A stretch of DNA of 64,000 nucleotides from JBJMLO01 sp045805265 (GTDB taxonomy: Bacteria; Actinomycetota; UBA4738; JACQTL01): contig JBJMLO010000008.1 in the NCBI GenBank assembly GCA_045805265.1, positions 1 to 64,000 of the forward strand, given 5' to 3'. The translations under genes and the position numbers were made by a program. The notes beneath the pieces are model-generated. The model made no database searches. It worked only from the letters and a program-made list of their open reading frames with translations, and had not been told where the DNA came from. Positions 26,260-35,568 of this stretch are shown one piece after another. The stretch's first letter is position 1. Each line of letters begins with the position of its first letter.

Positions 26260-27546
26260 ATGCGCTTCACCCTCCGGGGCCGACCGTCCGAGATCTGGGG
26301 GCAGCGGCAGTTCCGCCGATTCTGGATGGGCGAGACGATCTCGGTCGTCGGCTCGAGCGTCACCGCCTTCGCCCTCCCCCTGGTCGCGGTCATCACGCTG
26401 CACGCCACCCCGGGACAGATGGGCGTGCTGCGCGCCCTGGGGAGCGCCCCGGGGATCTTCCTCGGGCTGCTGGCCGGGGTGTGGGTCGACCGGGTCTCGC
26501 GGCAGCGGCTCCTCATCGCGACGGAGCTGATCGCGGCCGCGCTCATCGCCTCGGTGCCGGTGTCCTACGCGCTGGGGGCGCTGTCGCTGGGACAGCTCTT
26601 CGCCGTGGCGATCGGGTTCGGGCTCCTGGGGCCGTTCTGGTGGCCGGCGTGGAACGCCTTCCTCCCCTCCGTGGCGGAGTCGCGCCTGCTGTTCGACGCG
26701 AACAGCAAGATGGTGCTGTCGTTCTCGGCCTCGGGCGTCGCCGGGCCCGGACTCGGGGGCGTCCTCGTCCAGACGATCGGGGCCCCCTTCGCGCTGCTGT
26801 TCGATGCCGGATCCTTCGTGGTGAGCTCCTTGTTCCTGGCCACCGTCCGGCCCCGGGTCGAGGAGCGTTCCACCACCGACCAGACGGGGACCGTGCTCCG
26901 CCGGATCGTCGACGGCCTGCGTCTCACGTTCCTCGATCCGATGCAGCGGGCGATCACGATCCCCCGGGCCATCCTCGATTTCCTCGACGCGTACTCGCTC
27001 TCGGTCGTGGTGATCTACGTCATCCGGGTGGTCGGCCTGAGCCCCGGCCTCATGGGCTTGGCCTTCGCCCTCAGCTCCGTCGGATTCGTGGTGGGATCGA
27101 TGGTCGCACCCCGTGTGGAGCGCCGACGGGGAACGGGCGGCGCCATCCTGCTGGGGCTGGCCCTCGTGGCCGTCAGCCCGTACACGATGGTCATCGCGAA
27201 CCGCGGCCTTCCCGACGCGGTCAACGTCCTGTTCTTCGCGCTGCCCGGGCTGATCGGCGGGTTCGGAGGGGTCGTGCAGCACATCGGGCTCCAGGCGCTG
27301 CGGCAGTCGACCACGCCGGAGCGCCTGCTGGGCCGGGTCTACGCGAGCGCGAGTGTCCTCGGCCACGTGATGATGGTGCTCGGCGCGCTGGCCGGCGGCT
27401 TCATCGGGGAGGGGGTGGGGCTCCGTCCGGCCGTCCTCGTGGTCGCGATCGGCTACAGCGTCCCGTTCTGCTACGCGCTGGCCTCCCCCCTCAGGGGCGC
27501 GGCGAGAGCAGCAGGACCCCGTACAGAGGAACCCCGCGGAGCGTGA
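26260..27546 (+). CDS. MFS transporter
   Basis: 428 residues with about 12 hydrophobic segments. The loop VWVDRVSRQRLLIATEL between segments 2 and 3 is the MFS motif A, and the sequence resembles the MFS_3 (enterobactin exporter-like) group. ATG at 26215 is an alternative start. The gene converges with the glycosidase at 27491-29599 and overlaps it by 56 bases. Substrate is unknown; drug or metabolite export is plausible. Confidence 0.85.
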   Translation: MRFTLRGRPSEIWGQRQFRRFWMGETISVVGSSVTAFALPLVAVITLHATPGQMGVLRALGSAPGIFLGLLAGVWVDRVSRQRLLIATELIAAALIASVPVSYALGALSLGQLFAVAIGFGLLGPFWWPAWNAFLPSVAESRLLFDANSKMVLSFSASGVAGPGLGGVLVQTIGAPFALLFDAGSFVVSSLFLATVRPRVEERSTTDQTGTVLRRIVDGLRLTFLDPMQRAITIPRAILDFLDAYSLSVVVIYVIRVVGLSPGLMGLAFALSSVGFVVGSMVAPRVERRRGTGGAILLGLALVAVSPYTMVIANRGLPDAVNVLFFALPGLIGGFGGVVQHIGLQALRQSTTPERLLGRVYASASVLGHVMMVLGALAGGFIGEGVGLRPAVLVVAIGYSVPFCYALASPLRGAARAAGPRTEEPRGA

Positions 27547-29599
27547 GCCGAACGGCACCTTCGGCGACGACCTCGGGTTCGGCGGCCGCGACGAGGTCGT
27601 CGTGGGGGCTGAACGCGGTCACGGCGCCCACCTCGAAGGGCAGCCGCACCTCCAGCGCCAGCCGATCGAGGCGAGGGACCCGGTCCGCGACCTCGTCATA
27701 GTCGTACCGGATGAAGTGGAGCGCGCACCCCCGCTCCACCCGCTGAAGGGTGAGGGCCATGTCCGTTCGTCCCTCGAGGACTCGCACCTGCGGACCCTCC
27801 GCGAGCAGCCCGAGCTCGAACCCGAATGCCTCGGCCACGACCACGCCGCGCCGCGCCGTGAGCCCCTCTGTGCGGCCGCCGAGGTTCGACCCCAGCTCCC
27901 CCAGCACCACGAGGCTCCCTCCACCGTCCACGAACGCCTCCAGCAACTCGGCCTGCTTCGGCGTGAGCACGTCGCAGCCCGGGACCACCAGGGTCCGGTA
28001 CCTCGCGAGGTCGCCCACCTCGAGCGAGTCGGCCCGGAGGTCCCCGTCGGGGAAGAACACCACGTCGTACGGCTGGGCGGCGGCGGACAGGATCCTGCTC
28101 ACCCGGTCGAACGGCAGGGTGTCCCCTTCGGCCATGACGTTAAAGCGGTTGTCCGCCGGCAGCTCGGCGACCGACCGGGCCCGGGCGTTGCTGACGACGC
28201 CGTACACGACCCCCACCTCCGCCCACGTCGGGTCGACGCCGTACAGGTCCTCGTGCTCGGCGATGAAGCGCTGGATCTCGGTGGCCACGTCGTGCGGCGG
28301 ATAGAACGCGTCCTCGACCACGCTCCCCATCCACGCGCCGTAGGGCACGCTCATGTTCACGCCGAGCGCCGCGGCCTCGTACAGCGACTGCCGGAACCGG
28401 TCCCGCGCCCGCCCTTCACCCAGGGCCCGAACCATCTCGGGGACCACGCCGCCGTACGGGTTCTCTGCCACAACCAGGGGCTTGCCCCGCGAGAACCCCG
28501 CGGCGTGGCGGTACCACTCCGGCTGTCGCCACAGCGTGTTGCGCATCTCGGTCACGATCACATCGACGAACGGCTCCAGCGCGTAGTAGTGCTCGAAGAG
28601 GTTGAAGAAGTTGCCCGAGATCAGGACCTGCCGTCCGACGCTCGCCGCGTACTCCCGCGCGTACTCGGCCAGCTCCGCGAAGTACCTGCGGATGTTGCGT
28701 TCCTGGAACGCCGTGTAGTCGTAGAACAGCGGCGTGCTCGCCCAGTTAGCCCGGAAGTCGAACCCCCGCGCCAGGAGCCACTTCCCATAGTGGAAGTCGG
28801 TGAGGTCGTCTCCCGCCAGCTCCGCCGGAACCCCGCCCGACGGCATCGCCAGCAGGTGTTCGCGGAAGCCCCGCATGCACGTGCCGCAGAAGCATCCGCC
28901 GTACTGGAGCGACGTCAGCGGCACCTCGGCCTCGTCGAAGTGGACCCCATGCACCCCGGCGTCGATCTGCATCCGCACGATGGCCTTGAGGTACTCCCTC
29001 CAGACCGGGTTGTTGCGGTCCATCATCCAGTTCCAGTGCTCGCGGTCCGGGCATTCGATCCACAGCGCGTGACAGGGCTTTCCGTGGATATCCCGCTGCG
29101 CGCACTCCTCGAGGATGTCGGTGACTTCCTCGCCCTCCGCGTTCAGCACCGGCTGGGGGAAGTACTTCTCCCGCGGCGGCCACAGCTTCGGGTAGCGGTT
29201 CTGCCAGAACTCCCGGATCCCCAGCCAGTCCAGCCGGCCGACTCCCCTCGTCTCGTTGAGTGCGAGCACCGCGGACTCGTCCTCGTTGAATTCCGCGGGG
29301 TACTCCCAGGCGTGCTCGAAGACGACGCCGAACACCTTGATCCCCCGCCGGCCGCACTCCGCGATGAACTCGGCGTCGTTCACGAACCCGTACACGCGGT
29401 AGCGCGCGGGGACCTCGCCGTGGGCCTCCTCCTCCAGGTACGGGAGCGCGAGGTTGCCGCCGCCGAGCGCCGACCAGACGAGCATCGTGGCGCGGTAGTC
29501 CTCGAGGTGGTCGATCATCCGCAGCCGCCGCGGCGGGAAGCTCGGGTGGTAGTTGTGCTGACCCGGGAACCACGCGTCGAAGTACACACCGCGTTCCAC
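27491..29599 (-). CDS. Putative glycoside hydrolase with a class I glutamine amidotransferase-like domain
   Basis: 702 residues, no signal peptide. The N-terminal 430 residues look like a TIM-barrel glycosidase: ERGVYFDAWFPGQH, VHFDEAE (222-226, candidate acidic residues) and a CFCGTC cluster at 236-241 that recurs in uncharacterised GH-A proteins. The C-terminal part (VVPGCDVLTPKQAELLEAFV, GGSLVVLGE) resembles the trimerisation/Rossmann domain of GH42 beta-galactosidases. GTG at 29599 is 8 bases after the ATPase stop. It is the last gene of the CUT1 sugar operon and probably hydrolyses the imported glycoside. I cannot assign a numbered family. Confidence 0.7.
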   Translation of the reverse strand: MERGVYFDAWFPGQHNYHPSFPPRRLRMIDHLEDYRATMLVWSALGGGNLALPYLEEEAHGEVPARYRVYGFVNDAEFIAECGRRGIKVFGVVFEHAWEYPAEFNEDESAVLALNETRGVGRLDWLGIREFWQNRYPKLWPPREKYFPQPVLNAEGEEVTDILEECAQRDIHGKPCHALWIECPDREHWNWMMDRNNPVWREYLKAIVRMQIDAGVHGVHFDEAEVPLTSLQYGGCFCGTCMRGFREHLLAMPSGGVPAELAGDDLTDFHYGKWLLARGFDFRANWASTPLFYDYTAFQERNIRRYFAELAEYAREYAASVGRQVLISGNFFNLFEHYYALEPFVDVIVTEMRNTLWRQPEWYRHAAGFSRGKPLVVAENPYGGVVPEMVRALGEGRARDRFRQSLYEAAALGVNMSVPYGAWMGSVVEDAFYPPHDVATEIQRFIAEHEDLYGVDPTWAEVGVVYGVVSNARARSVAELPADNRFNVMAEGDTLPFDRVSRILSAAAQPYDVVFFPDGDLRADSLEVGDLARYRTLVVPGCDVLTPKQAELLEAFVDGGGSLVVLGELGSNLGGRTEGLTARRGVVVAEAFGFELGLLAEGPQVRVLEGRTDMALTLQRVERGCALHFIRYDYDEVADRVPRLDRLALEVRLPFEVGAVTAFSPHDDLVAAAEPEVVAEGAVRLTLRGVPLYGVLLLSPRP

Positions 29600-29607
29600 C
29601 GGGTGGC

Positions 29608-30819
29608 CTACTCCTGGTCCCAGATCGACCGGCCGGTCCCGGGATCGAAGAAATGCAGGGCCCGGGTGTCGACGTGGACGCCGATTCGGTCGCCCTCCTG
29701 CGCCGGCGTGTCCGGGTCGAACCGCGCGACGAACGTGGTCCGGTGGGCTGCCGCCGCCTGTTCGAGATCGGCGAGGTCGATGGCCTGGTCGGCGGCGAGC
29801 TCCTTCGTGTCCTCGGTGAGGACCGGGGGGGCGTCCACCGTGAAGTGGATCAGGACCTCGGACCCCATGTCCTCGCGCAGGTTCACCGCGGTCTGGATGC
29901 GCTGCGACTCGGGCGCCCCGCGGACCAGCGATGCGTCCTCCATGTCCTGGGGACGGACCCCCAGGATCAGGGAGCGGCCGGCGTAGCCGGCGAGGGCCGG
30001 ACGGCTGGCGAGTGTCGCCTGATCCACCTCCAGGCGGTTCCCGCCGAACGCCACGGACATGGCGCCGTCCGACGACGCGGCCTCCGCCTCCACGAAGTTC
30101 ATGGCCGGCGACCCGATGAACCCGGCGACGAAGAGGTTCGCCGGGCGTCGGTACAGCTCGCTCGGGGAGGCGACCTGCTGGAGCAGGCCGGTCCTCAACA
30201 CGGCCACCCGGTCGCCCATCGTCATCGCCTCGACCTGGTCGTGGGTCACGTAGATCGTCGTCACCCCCACCTCCCGCTGGAGCCGCGAGATCTCGGACCG
30301 CATCTGCACCCGGAGCTTCGCGTCCAGGTTCGACAGGGGCTCGTCCATCAGGAACGCCTCCGGTTCCCGGACGATGGCCCGCCCCATGGCCACCCGCTGG
30401 CGCTGCCCGCCCGAGAGCTGCCCGGGCTTGCGCGTGAGGAGCTCGTACAGCGCGAGCATCCTCGCCGTGCCGTCCACCTTCTCCTTGATCAGGGGTCGCT
30501 TGAGGTGGCGCAGCCGCAGGCTGAAGGCCATGTTCTCGAACACCGAGAGGTGGGGGTACAGCGCGTAGTTCTGGAACACCATCGCGATGTCGCGGTCCTT
30601 GGGGGCCAGGTCGTTCACGGCGCGGTCCCCGATGCGGATCTCCCCCCCGGTGATCTCCTCCAGCCCCGCCACCAGGCGCAGCGCCGTCGTCTTCCCGCAC
30701 CCCGACGGGCCCACCAGGATCATCAGCGTGCCGTCCTCGACCTTGAGGTCCAGGTCGTTCACGGCGACGGTGCCCTCGTCGAACACCTTCGTCACCCCGT
30801 CGAACACGATCTCTGCCAT
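29608..30819 (-). CDS. CUT1 sugar ABC transporter ATP-binding protein (MsmK/UgpC-like)
   Basis: 403 residues. Walker A GPSGCGKT is at 37-44, the signature LSGGQRQR, Walker B EAFLMDEPLSNLD and switch THDQ are all intact. The C-terminal 160 residues form the OB-type regulatory domain of MalK-like ATPases. It energises the permeases at 37671-39581, though four enzyme genes separate them within the same operon. A second similar ATPase is at 51962-53152. Confidence 0.92.
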   Translation of the reverse strand: MAEIVFDGVTKVFDEGTVAVNDLDLKVEDGTLMILVGPSGCGKTTALRLVAGLEEITGGEIRIGDRAVNDLAPKDRDIAMVFQNYALYPHLSVFENMAFSLRLRHLKRPLIKEKVDGTARMLALYELLTRKPGQLSGGQRQRVAMGRAIVREPEAFLMDEPLSNLDAKLRVQMRSEISRLQREVGVTTIYVTHDQVEAMTMGDRVAVLRTGLLQQVASPSELYRRPANLFVAGFIGSPAMNFVEAEAASSDGAMSVAFGGNRLEVDQATLASRPALAGYAGRSLILGVRPQDMEDASLVRGAPESQRIQTAVNLREDMGSEVLIHFTVDAPPVLTEDTKELAADQAIDLADLEQAAAAHRTTFVARFDPDTPAQEGDRIGVHVDTRALHFFDPGTGRSIWDQE

Positions 30820-30827
30820 GTGTGCGA

Positions 30828-31352
30828 TCAGCCTCCTCGAGATCCGGACGACTGCGCCGGCTCGATCGCGACCGGGCTGTCGGGGAACCGGACGATGGTC
30901 ACGTCGTGGCGCCCGGTCCCCTCCAGGAGCAGCACGAGGGCCGGCGTGGCGCCGTTCGCGGCGAAGGGCGCGCCGTGCCAGACGCCCCGGTCCATGATCA
31001 CGCCGGCCCCCGCGGGTACCCGGAAGGCCCGGAACCGCTCGAGGGCCGGCAGGCGCCCGGGCTCCTCGGGGTGCTCCGCCGGGCCCACGTACACGAGCAG
31101 GTCGCCGGCCGTCGCCAGGACCGCCTCGAGCGAGCGCATGTGCCGCTCGGCCCAGTCGAATCGAGCCTCGGCGGGCTGGAGGTCGAGGTACCCGACGGTC
31201 CAGGCCCGGCCGTCGCCGGCCAGGATCGCCGTCTCCGCCCACCACCGCCAGCCCGCCCCCTCGGCGTCCCCGTCCCTCTCCGGACGCTCCACGACCCGGC
31301 CGTACGGCGCGAACGCGTCCGGCGTCAGCGGCAGGACGGGGATCGAGACCAC
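30828..31352 (-). CDS. Ureidoglycolate lyase (AllA)-like protein
   Basis: 174 residues, GTG start 5 bases after the upstream stop. The sequence SIPVLPLTPDAFAPYGRVVERP, RHMRSLEAVL and GVIMDRGVWHGAPFA fits the ureidoglycolate lyase/AllA cupin fold, where the WH pair lies at the active site. No other allantoin genes are nearby. In a sugar operon it may act on a different alpha-hydroxy acid or 2-keto acid hemiacetal. The fold is fairly certain, the substrate is not. Confidence 0.72.
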   Translation of the reverse strand: MVSIPVLPLTPDAFAPYGRVVERPERDGDAEGAGWRWWAETAILAGDGRAWTVGYLDLQPAEARFDWAERHMRSLEAVLATAGDLLVYVGPAEHPEEPGRLPALERFRAFRVPAGAGVIMDRGVWHGAPFAANGATPALVLLLEGTGRHDVTIVRFPDSPVAIEPAQSSGSRGG

Positions 31353-31357
31353 GGCCG

Positions 31358-34300
31358 CTATCCCCCTCCCGGTTCGAACGCGAACTCCCGGGCCGCGACG
31401 AGCCGGGGCACCCCGGCCAGGCCCGAGGCCCGAGGTTCGCCGTTCAGGAGGTTCGCGGGGGTGTTCGCGACGCGGAGGAGGAACCGGTTCGACCCCGCCC
31501 GGAGGAGCTCCGTGACGTCGAGGACGTACGGAGGCCACAGGCGGACCCCGGCCGGCCGGCCGTTCACCTCCACCTCGACCACGTCGTCGCCGACCGGCAC
31601 CTCCAGGAACCACCGCGTCGCCGGTTCCGGCTCCGGGAGGACCACGGTGGTGGTGTACACGCCACGCCCCGAGTAGAACGGGTACCCCTGCCCGGTCCAG
31701 GAGCCCGGGAGCGCTTCCTCGCGCGCGAGCCCGATGCGCAACCCGGCGGCCCCGTCCCCCTCGAGCCCGAACGAACCGACGAGCTTCACGTGGTCGACCA
31801 GCCCGCCGGTCGGCCCGGCCAGCACCAGGCGCACGGCGAGCACGTTGGATCCCCGGCGGGCCGAGTGGGTGAGGTCCAGCTCCTGCATCTGCGCGTCGAT
31901 CGCGCTGCGGACCGGCTTCCATCCGACCTCCCGGCCGTTCAGGTGCACGGCCGGATCCTCGCCGTCGAAGCCGTCGACCAGTAGGGCCAGCCGCTCGGGG
32001 ACCTCGCCGACGGCGAACGGAATCCGGTACCAGACCGGGATCGGCCACGGCCGGTCCGGCTCGGCCGCCAGCTGGTACGCCCAGGCCCCCGCGACGACCG
32101 GGGTCCACGCCTCGTCGTCGACGTCGGGGCCGGCGTACACGGCGGGCGAGGCGCCCTGCTCCTCCGTGGCCGCGCGCCAGGTCCGGATCACCAAAGCGTT
32201 GTCGTCCTCCGCCCGGAACTCCCACGGGCCCTCGAGCGCCACCGGCGGCGGGGGCGGCGACGGCGCCCCTGCCGAGAGCTTCCGGACGGAGCCGCCGGCC
32301 TGCACCTCGACCCAGCCCTCCGCCTCCGGGCCGTGGCCCGCGATCCGCCCGGCGTCGACGACGTCCAGGACCAGGTTCGTCCCCACCACCCGCGGGCCGC
32401 CGGCCGCCGGGCGCGCCAGCACGACGGCGGACCCCACCGGGGCCAGCCGGAGCTGGAACGCCGTGAAGCCGTCCTCCGAGGCGACCGGACCGACCGGACG
32501 CTCCTCCCCGTCCGAGGGATCCCACACCACCGGGTCGACCGACCCCGCCACCCGGACGCGGGCCTCCTGCGGCTCGGTGGTCGGGTTCACGACGAAGTAC
32601 ACGTCGCGCCCGTCCCTGGCCCGGTGCAGGACGAACAGCTCGTCGTTGGAGATCTCGACGCCCGGGGAGACCAGCGAGCCGATCGCCGTCCCCAGCGCCG
32701 CCGAGAGCGCGTCGCGCCGGGGCCCGGGCCCGGCCAGGACGGATTCGATCGGTCCGGCCAGGAACGCGCCGGCGCCGCCACCGGGATGGTCCCGGCGGTC
32801 CGTACGGAACTCGGCCGGTTCGCCGCCGCCGTCGGCGGCGCCGGCGAGCAGCGCGGCGATCCGCTCGCCGACGTCCTCCATGCCCGAGGGTCCGAAGGCC
32901 GACCTCGGCGCCATCAGGACCCCGAGGACCCTGCCGCCCGACGCCGCGAACCGCTCGAGCGCCGCCAGCGTCCCCGCGCGGAGGTGCGTCATCGGCGGCA
33001 CGATCACCAGCTCGTAGGCCTCGTCGGCGATCCGCAGCCGGCCGTCGGTGACCTCCGCCCGGGCCAGCACGTCCTCGTCCACGTAGTCGTAGTCGTGGTG
33101 CAGCCGCAGGAGGAGGTCCGTGAGCACGTTCAGCCCCGCCTGGATCGCGTCGCCCTCGGCAGTGTGCTGCTGCGGCAGGTACGTGGCGAACGCCGCGTTG
33201 ATGGGCCAGATCATCGCCACCTTGGCGACGTGCCGGCCCCCCGTCAGCATCTCGGACAGGCGGCTGATGTACGCGGAGAACCCCTCGTAGTAGCGCCACC
33301 AGGGGTACTGGTAGAACATCGACGGCGGCCAGTCGCGCTTGCGGGCGCCCTCGAACGTGTAGTGGAACCCATGGGGGTTCAGCAGGTTCACTCCGAGGAC
33401 GTACTCCCAGTCGGCGATCCACTTCATGCGCTCCATCGTCGCGTCCATGAAGATGCCCCCGAACGACTCGCAGATCAGCCGCTCGCTGCCGAAGTGGTGC
33501 GCCGCGCTGGACGCGACCTTCATCGCCACGTGCTGGTCGGGCGCCTCGCGGGTCCCGATCACCGGGTACAGGTGGTCGACCGCGACCACGTCCATGTTGG
33601 CGTAGTGCTTGAACAGGTTCCCCTCGACCCGGATCATGTTGCGGAGCCACTCCTCGTACAGGAGGTGGGCGGTGAATACCACGCCGCGCTCGCGGCACCA
33701 CTCCCGGATCTGCCGGTAGTACGCGTCGCTGTAGAACTCGGTGGTCGTCGAGTAGAAGTCGTGGCGCGTCCGCGCGGCCTCCGGCCGGACGTCGAAGAAG
33801 AGGTCCACGAGCCGGGAGCGGAGGTCGTACCCGTTCCGCTCCTCGAAGCGGCCGAACATCCCCTTCGTCCACGGCACGATGGCGTTGTCGCCGGCGGTCA
33901 GGAAGTAGTGCATGGCCGGCTCGTCGGAATAGAACCCCACGACCGAGCGGCCGCCGGCGTCCCGGCTCCCGTTCCCCAGCGCGTCGAGGTACGGCGCGTA
34001 CCCGACGCGCAGGAACTCTGCGGTCGCCTCGGGGTCCAGCGCGTCGATGTAGTACTCGGCGCGCTTCTCGACGACGTAGCAGAGCCGCCACGTGCCGGGC
34101 GGCACCTCCCACGGCACGACCTTGCCGAACGACAGGTTCGGCGTGAGGTCGAGCAGCCGGCCGTCCTCGCCGATCGCGAACGCCGCGACCGGCGTCGACC
34201 GCTGGAAGTCGAGGTACCGGCTGTCCTCGCCGGTCAGGCACATGAACCACGGGCCGGTGATGGTGAAGGACACGCACTCCAGGTACCGCTGCGCGAGGTC

Positions 34301-34624
34301 CGGCCGCTCCTTCAGGACCCGCTTGTCCGCGGTGCCGCTCGGCCAGTTCATCTCGTCGTAGATCCACGCCGCGAGCCCCAGCCGGTTCGCTTCCTCCACC
34401 CCCAACCGGATCCGGTCGAGGTACCGGTCGCCTAGGTACGGCATCTCGAGCCCGTACCGGCCGTGGAAGACGACCCCGTGCATCCCCTTGTCCCGCAGTT
34501 CCCGGAGCTGGAACCGCATCTCGTTGGGATCCAGCTCGCCGTTCAGGAACCAGAACGGCAGGATGCCGAAGTCCCGGCTGGGGGTCCGGAACGCCTCGCG
34601 TTCGATCGATCGTCGCCCGGTCAT
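31358..34624 (-). CDS. GH106-like glycoside hydrolase (alpha-L-rhamnosidase type)
   Basis: 1088 residues, cytoplasmic (no signal). The N-terminal ILPFWFLNGELDPNEMRFQLRELRDKGMHG and AAWIYDEMNWPSGTADKRV (85-103) are typical of GH106 enzymes, whose catalytic glutamates lie in the following barrel; YSDEPAM and LICESFGG are candidate positions. The C-terminal 300 residues are beta-rich with a galactose-binding-like module (VNGRPAGVRLWPPYVLDV). ATG at 34624 overlaps the dehydrogenase stop by 4 bases. It probably removes rhamnose or a related sugar from the imported glycoside. Confidence 0.75.
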   Translation of the reverse strand: MTGRRSIEREAFRTPSRDFGILPFWFLNGELDPNEMRFQLRELRDKGMHGVVFHGRYGLEMPYLGDRYLDRIRLGVEEANRLGLAAWIYDEMNWPSGTADKRVLKERPDLAQRYLECVSFTITGPWFMCLTGEDSRYLDFQRSTPVAAFAIGEDGRLLDLTPNLSFGKVVPWEVPPGTWRLCYVVEKRAEYYIDALDPEATAEFLRVGYAPYLDALGNGSRDAGGRSVVGFYSDEPAMHYFLTAGDNAIVPWTKGMFGRFEERNGYDLRSRLVDLFFDVRPEAARTRHDFYSTTTEFYSDAYYRQIREWCRERGVVFTAHLLYEEWLRNMIRVEGNLFKHYANMDVVAVDHLYPVIGTREAPDQHVAMKVASSAAHHFGSERLICESFGGIFMDATMERMKWIADWEYVLGVNLLNPHGFHYTFEGARKRDWPPSMFYQYPWWRYYEGFSAYISRLSEMLTGGRHVAKVAMIWPINAAFATYLPQQHTAEGDAIQAGLNVLTDLLLRLHHDYDYVDEDVLARAEVTDGRLRIADEAYELVIVPPMTHLRAGTLAALERFAASGGRVLGVLMAPRSAFGPSGMEDVGERIAALLAGAADGGGEPAEFRTDRRDHPGGGAGAFLAGPIESVLAGPGPRRDALSAALGTAIGSLVSPGVEISNDELFVLHRARDGRDVYFVVNPTTEPQEARVRVAGSVDPVVWDPSDGEERPVGPVASEDGFTAFQLRLAPVGSAVVLARPAAGGPRVVGTNLVLDVVDAGRIAGHGPEAEGWVEVQAGGSVRKLSAGAPSPPPPPVALEGPWEFRAEDDNALVIRTWRAATEEQGASPAVYAGPDVDDEAWTPVVAGAWAYQLAAEPDRPWPIPVWYRIPFAVGEVPERLALLVDGFDGEDPAVHLNGREVGWKPVRSAIDAQMQELDLTHSARRGSNVLAVRLVLAGPTGGLVDHVKLVGSFGLEGDGAAGLRIGLAREEALPGSWTGQGYPFYSGRGVYTTTVVLPEPEPATRWFLEVPVGDDVVEVEVNGRPAGVRLWPPYVLDVTELLRAGSNRFLLRVANTPANLLNGEPRASGLAGVPRLVAAREFAFEPGGG

Positions 34625-35568
34625 GGGATCACCGTCGCCTTCACGAACCCCTCGGGCTTGTCCAGGGCGGCCTGGAACGCCGCCCCGATCTCCTCCAGCG
34701 GGTACCGGTGCGTGACCAGGCCGGCCAGCGAGATGCGGCCCGACGTCAGCAGGCGCATCCCCCTGCCCATCCCCCGCAGGATCGTCGCGACCTCCCGGAA
34801 GTGGGCGTTGACGATGCGGAACGCCATCCAGTTCCAGTCGCCGAGCGGGATCCTCCGGGGCTCCCCCTGGTGGTAGCCGGCGAGGACCACGGTCCCGCTC
34901 ATGCGCGTCAGGTCGCTGAGCGAGTCGAGCGCGGCCTGGACGCCGGTGACCTCAAACGTCACGTCCGCGCCGATCTCGTTCGTCTCCCGGCAGACCACGT
35001 CCGCCACGGACTCCCGCGTGACGTCCACGGTGAGCGCGGCGCCGAGCTCCTCGGCCCGCTTCAGCGCGTCCTGACGCGCGTCGGCCACGATGACCCGGCG
35101 CGGACCGCGGAGCTCCACCAGCTGGTGCACCAGATGGCCCATGAACCCCGCGCCCACGATCACGACATCGTCGCCGAGCGACACACCGGCCAGCTCGACG
35201 GCGTTTATCGCGCACGACAGGGGCTCCCCGAGGGCCAGCTCGAGGGGGACGTCCCCCGCCGGGAAGCAGTACTCGGCCTTTACGGCCACGTAGTCCGCGA
35301 ACCCCCGGGTGGTCACCCAGACGGTCACCGGATCGCCCGGTGCGAACGTGTGCACCTCGCCGCCCACGGCCTCGACCACCCCGCTGACCTCGTGCCCGGG
35401 GTACCACGGGAACGTGGCGTGGCCGGCCACCCCGCTCCAGATGTCCAGCTCCGACGCGCACACGCCGCACGCCGCCACGCGGACGAGCACCTCGTCGGGC
35501 CCGATCCCCGGGAGGGGCTCGTCGAGGATCTCGAACCGCCCGGGTTCCGCGATCGCCGCGACCCGCAT
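34621..35568 (-). CDS. Zinc-dependent alcohol/polyol dehydrogenase, short form
   Basis: 315 residues, MDR superfamily. Catalytic zinc ligands are Cys37 in CGVCASELD and His59-Glu60 in GHEVSG; the NAD site is VIVGAGFMGH. The structural zinc lobe with four cysteines seen in the related enzyme at 55675 is missing: no Cys occurs in residues 61-100 and the protein is about 20 residues shorter. The gene overlaps the amylase stop (TGATG) and the GH106 start (ATGA), so it is coupled to both. Confidence 0.85.
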   Translation of the reverse strand: MRVAAIAEPGRFEILDEPLPGIGPDEVLVRVAACGVCASELDIWSGVAGHATFPWYPGHEVSGVVEAVGGEVHTFAPGDPVTVWVTTRGFADYVAVKAEYCFPAGDVPLELALGEPLSCAINAVELAGVSLGDDVVIVGAGFMGHLVHQLVELRGPRRVIVADARQDALKRAEELGAALTVDVTRESVADVVCRETNEIGADVTFEVTGVQAALDSLSDLTRMSGTVVLAGYHQGEPRRIPLGDWNWMAFRIVNAHFREVATILRGMGRGMRLLTSGRISLAGLVTHRYPLEEIGAAFQAALDKPEGFVKATVIP

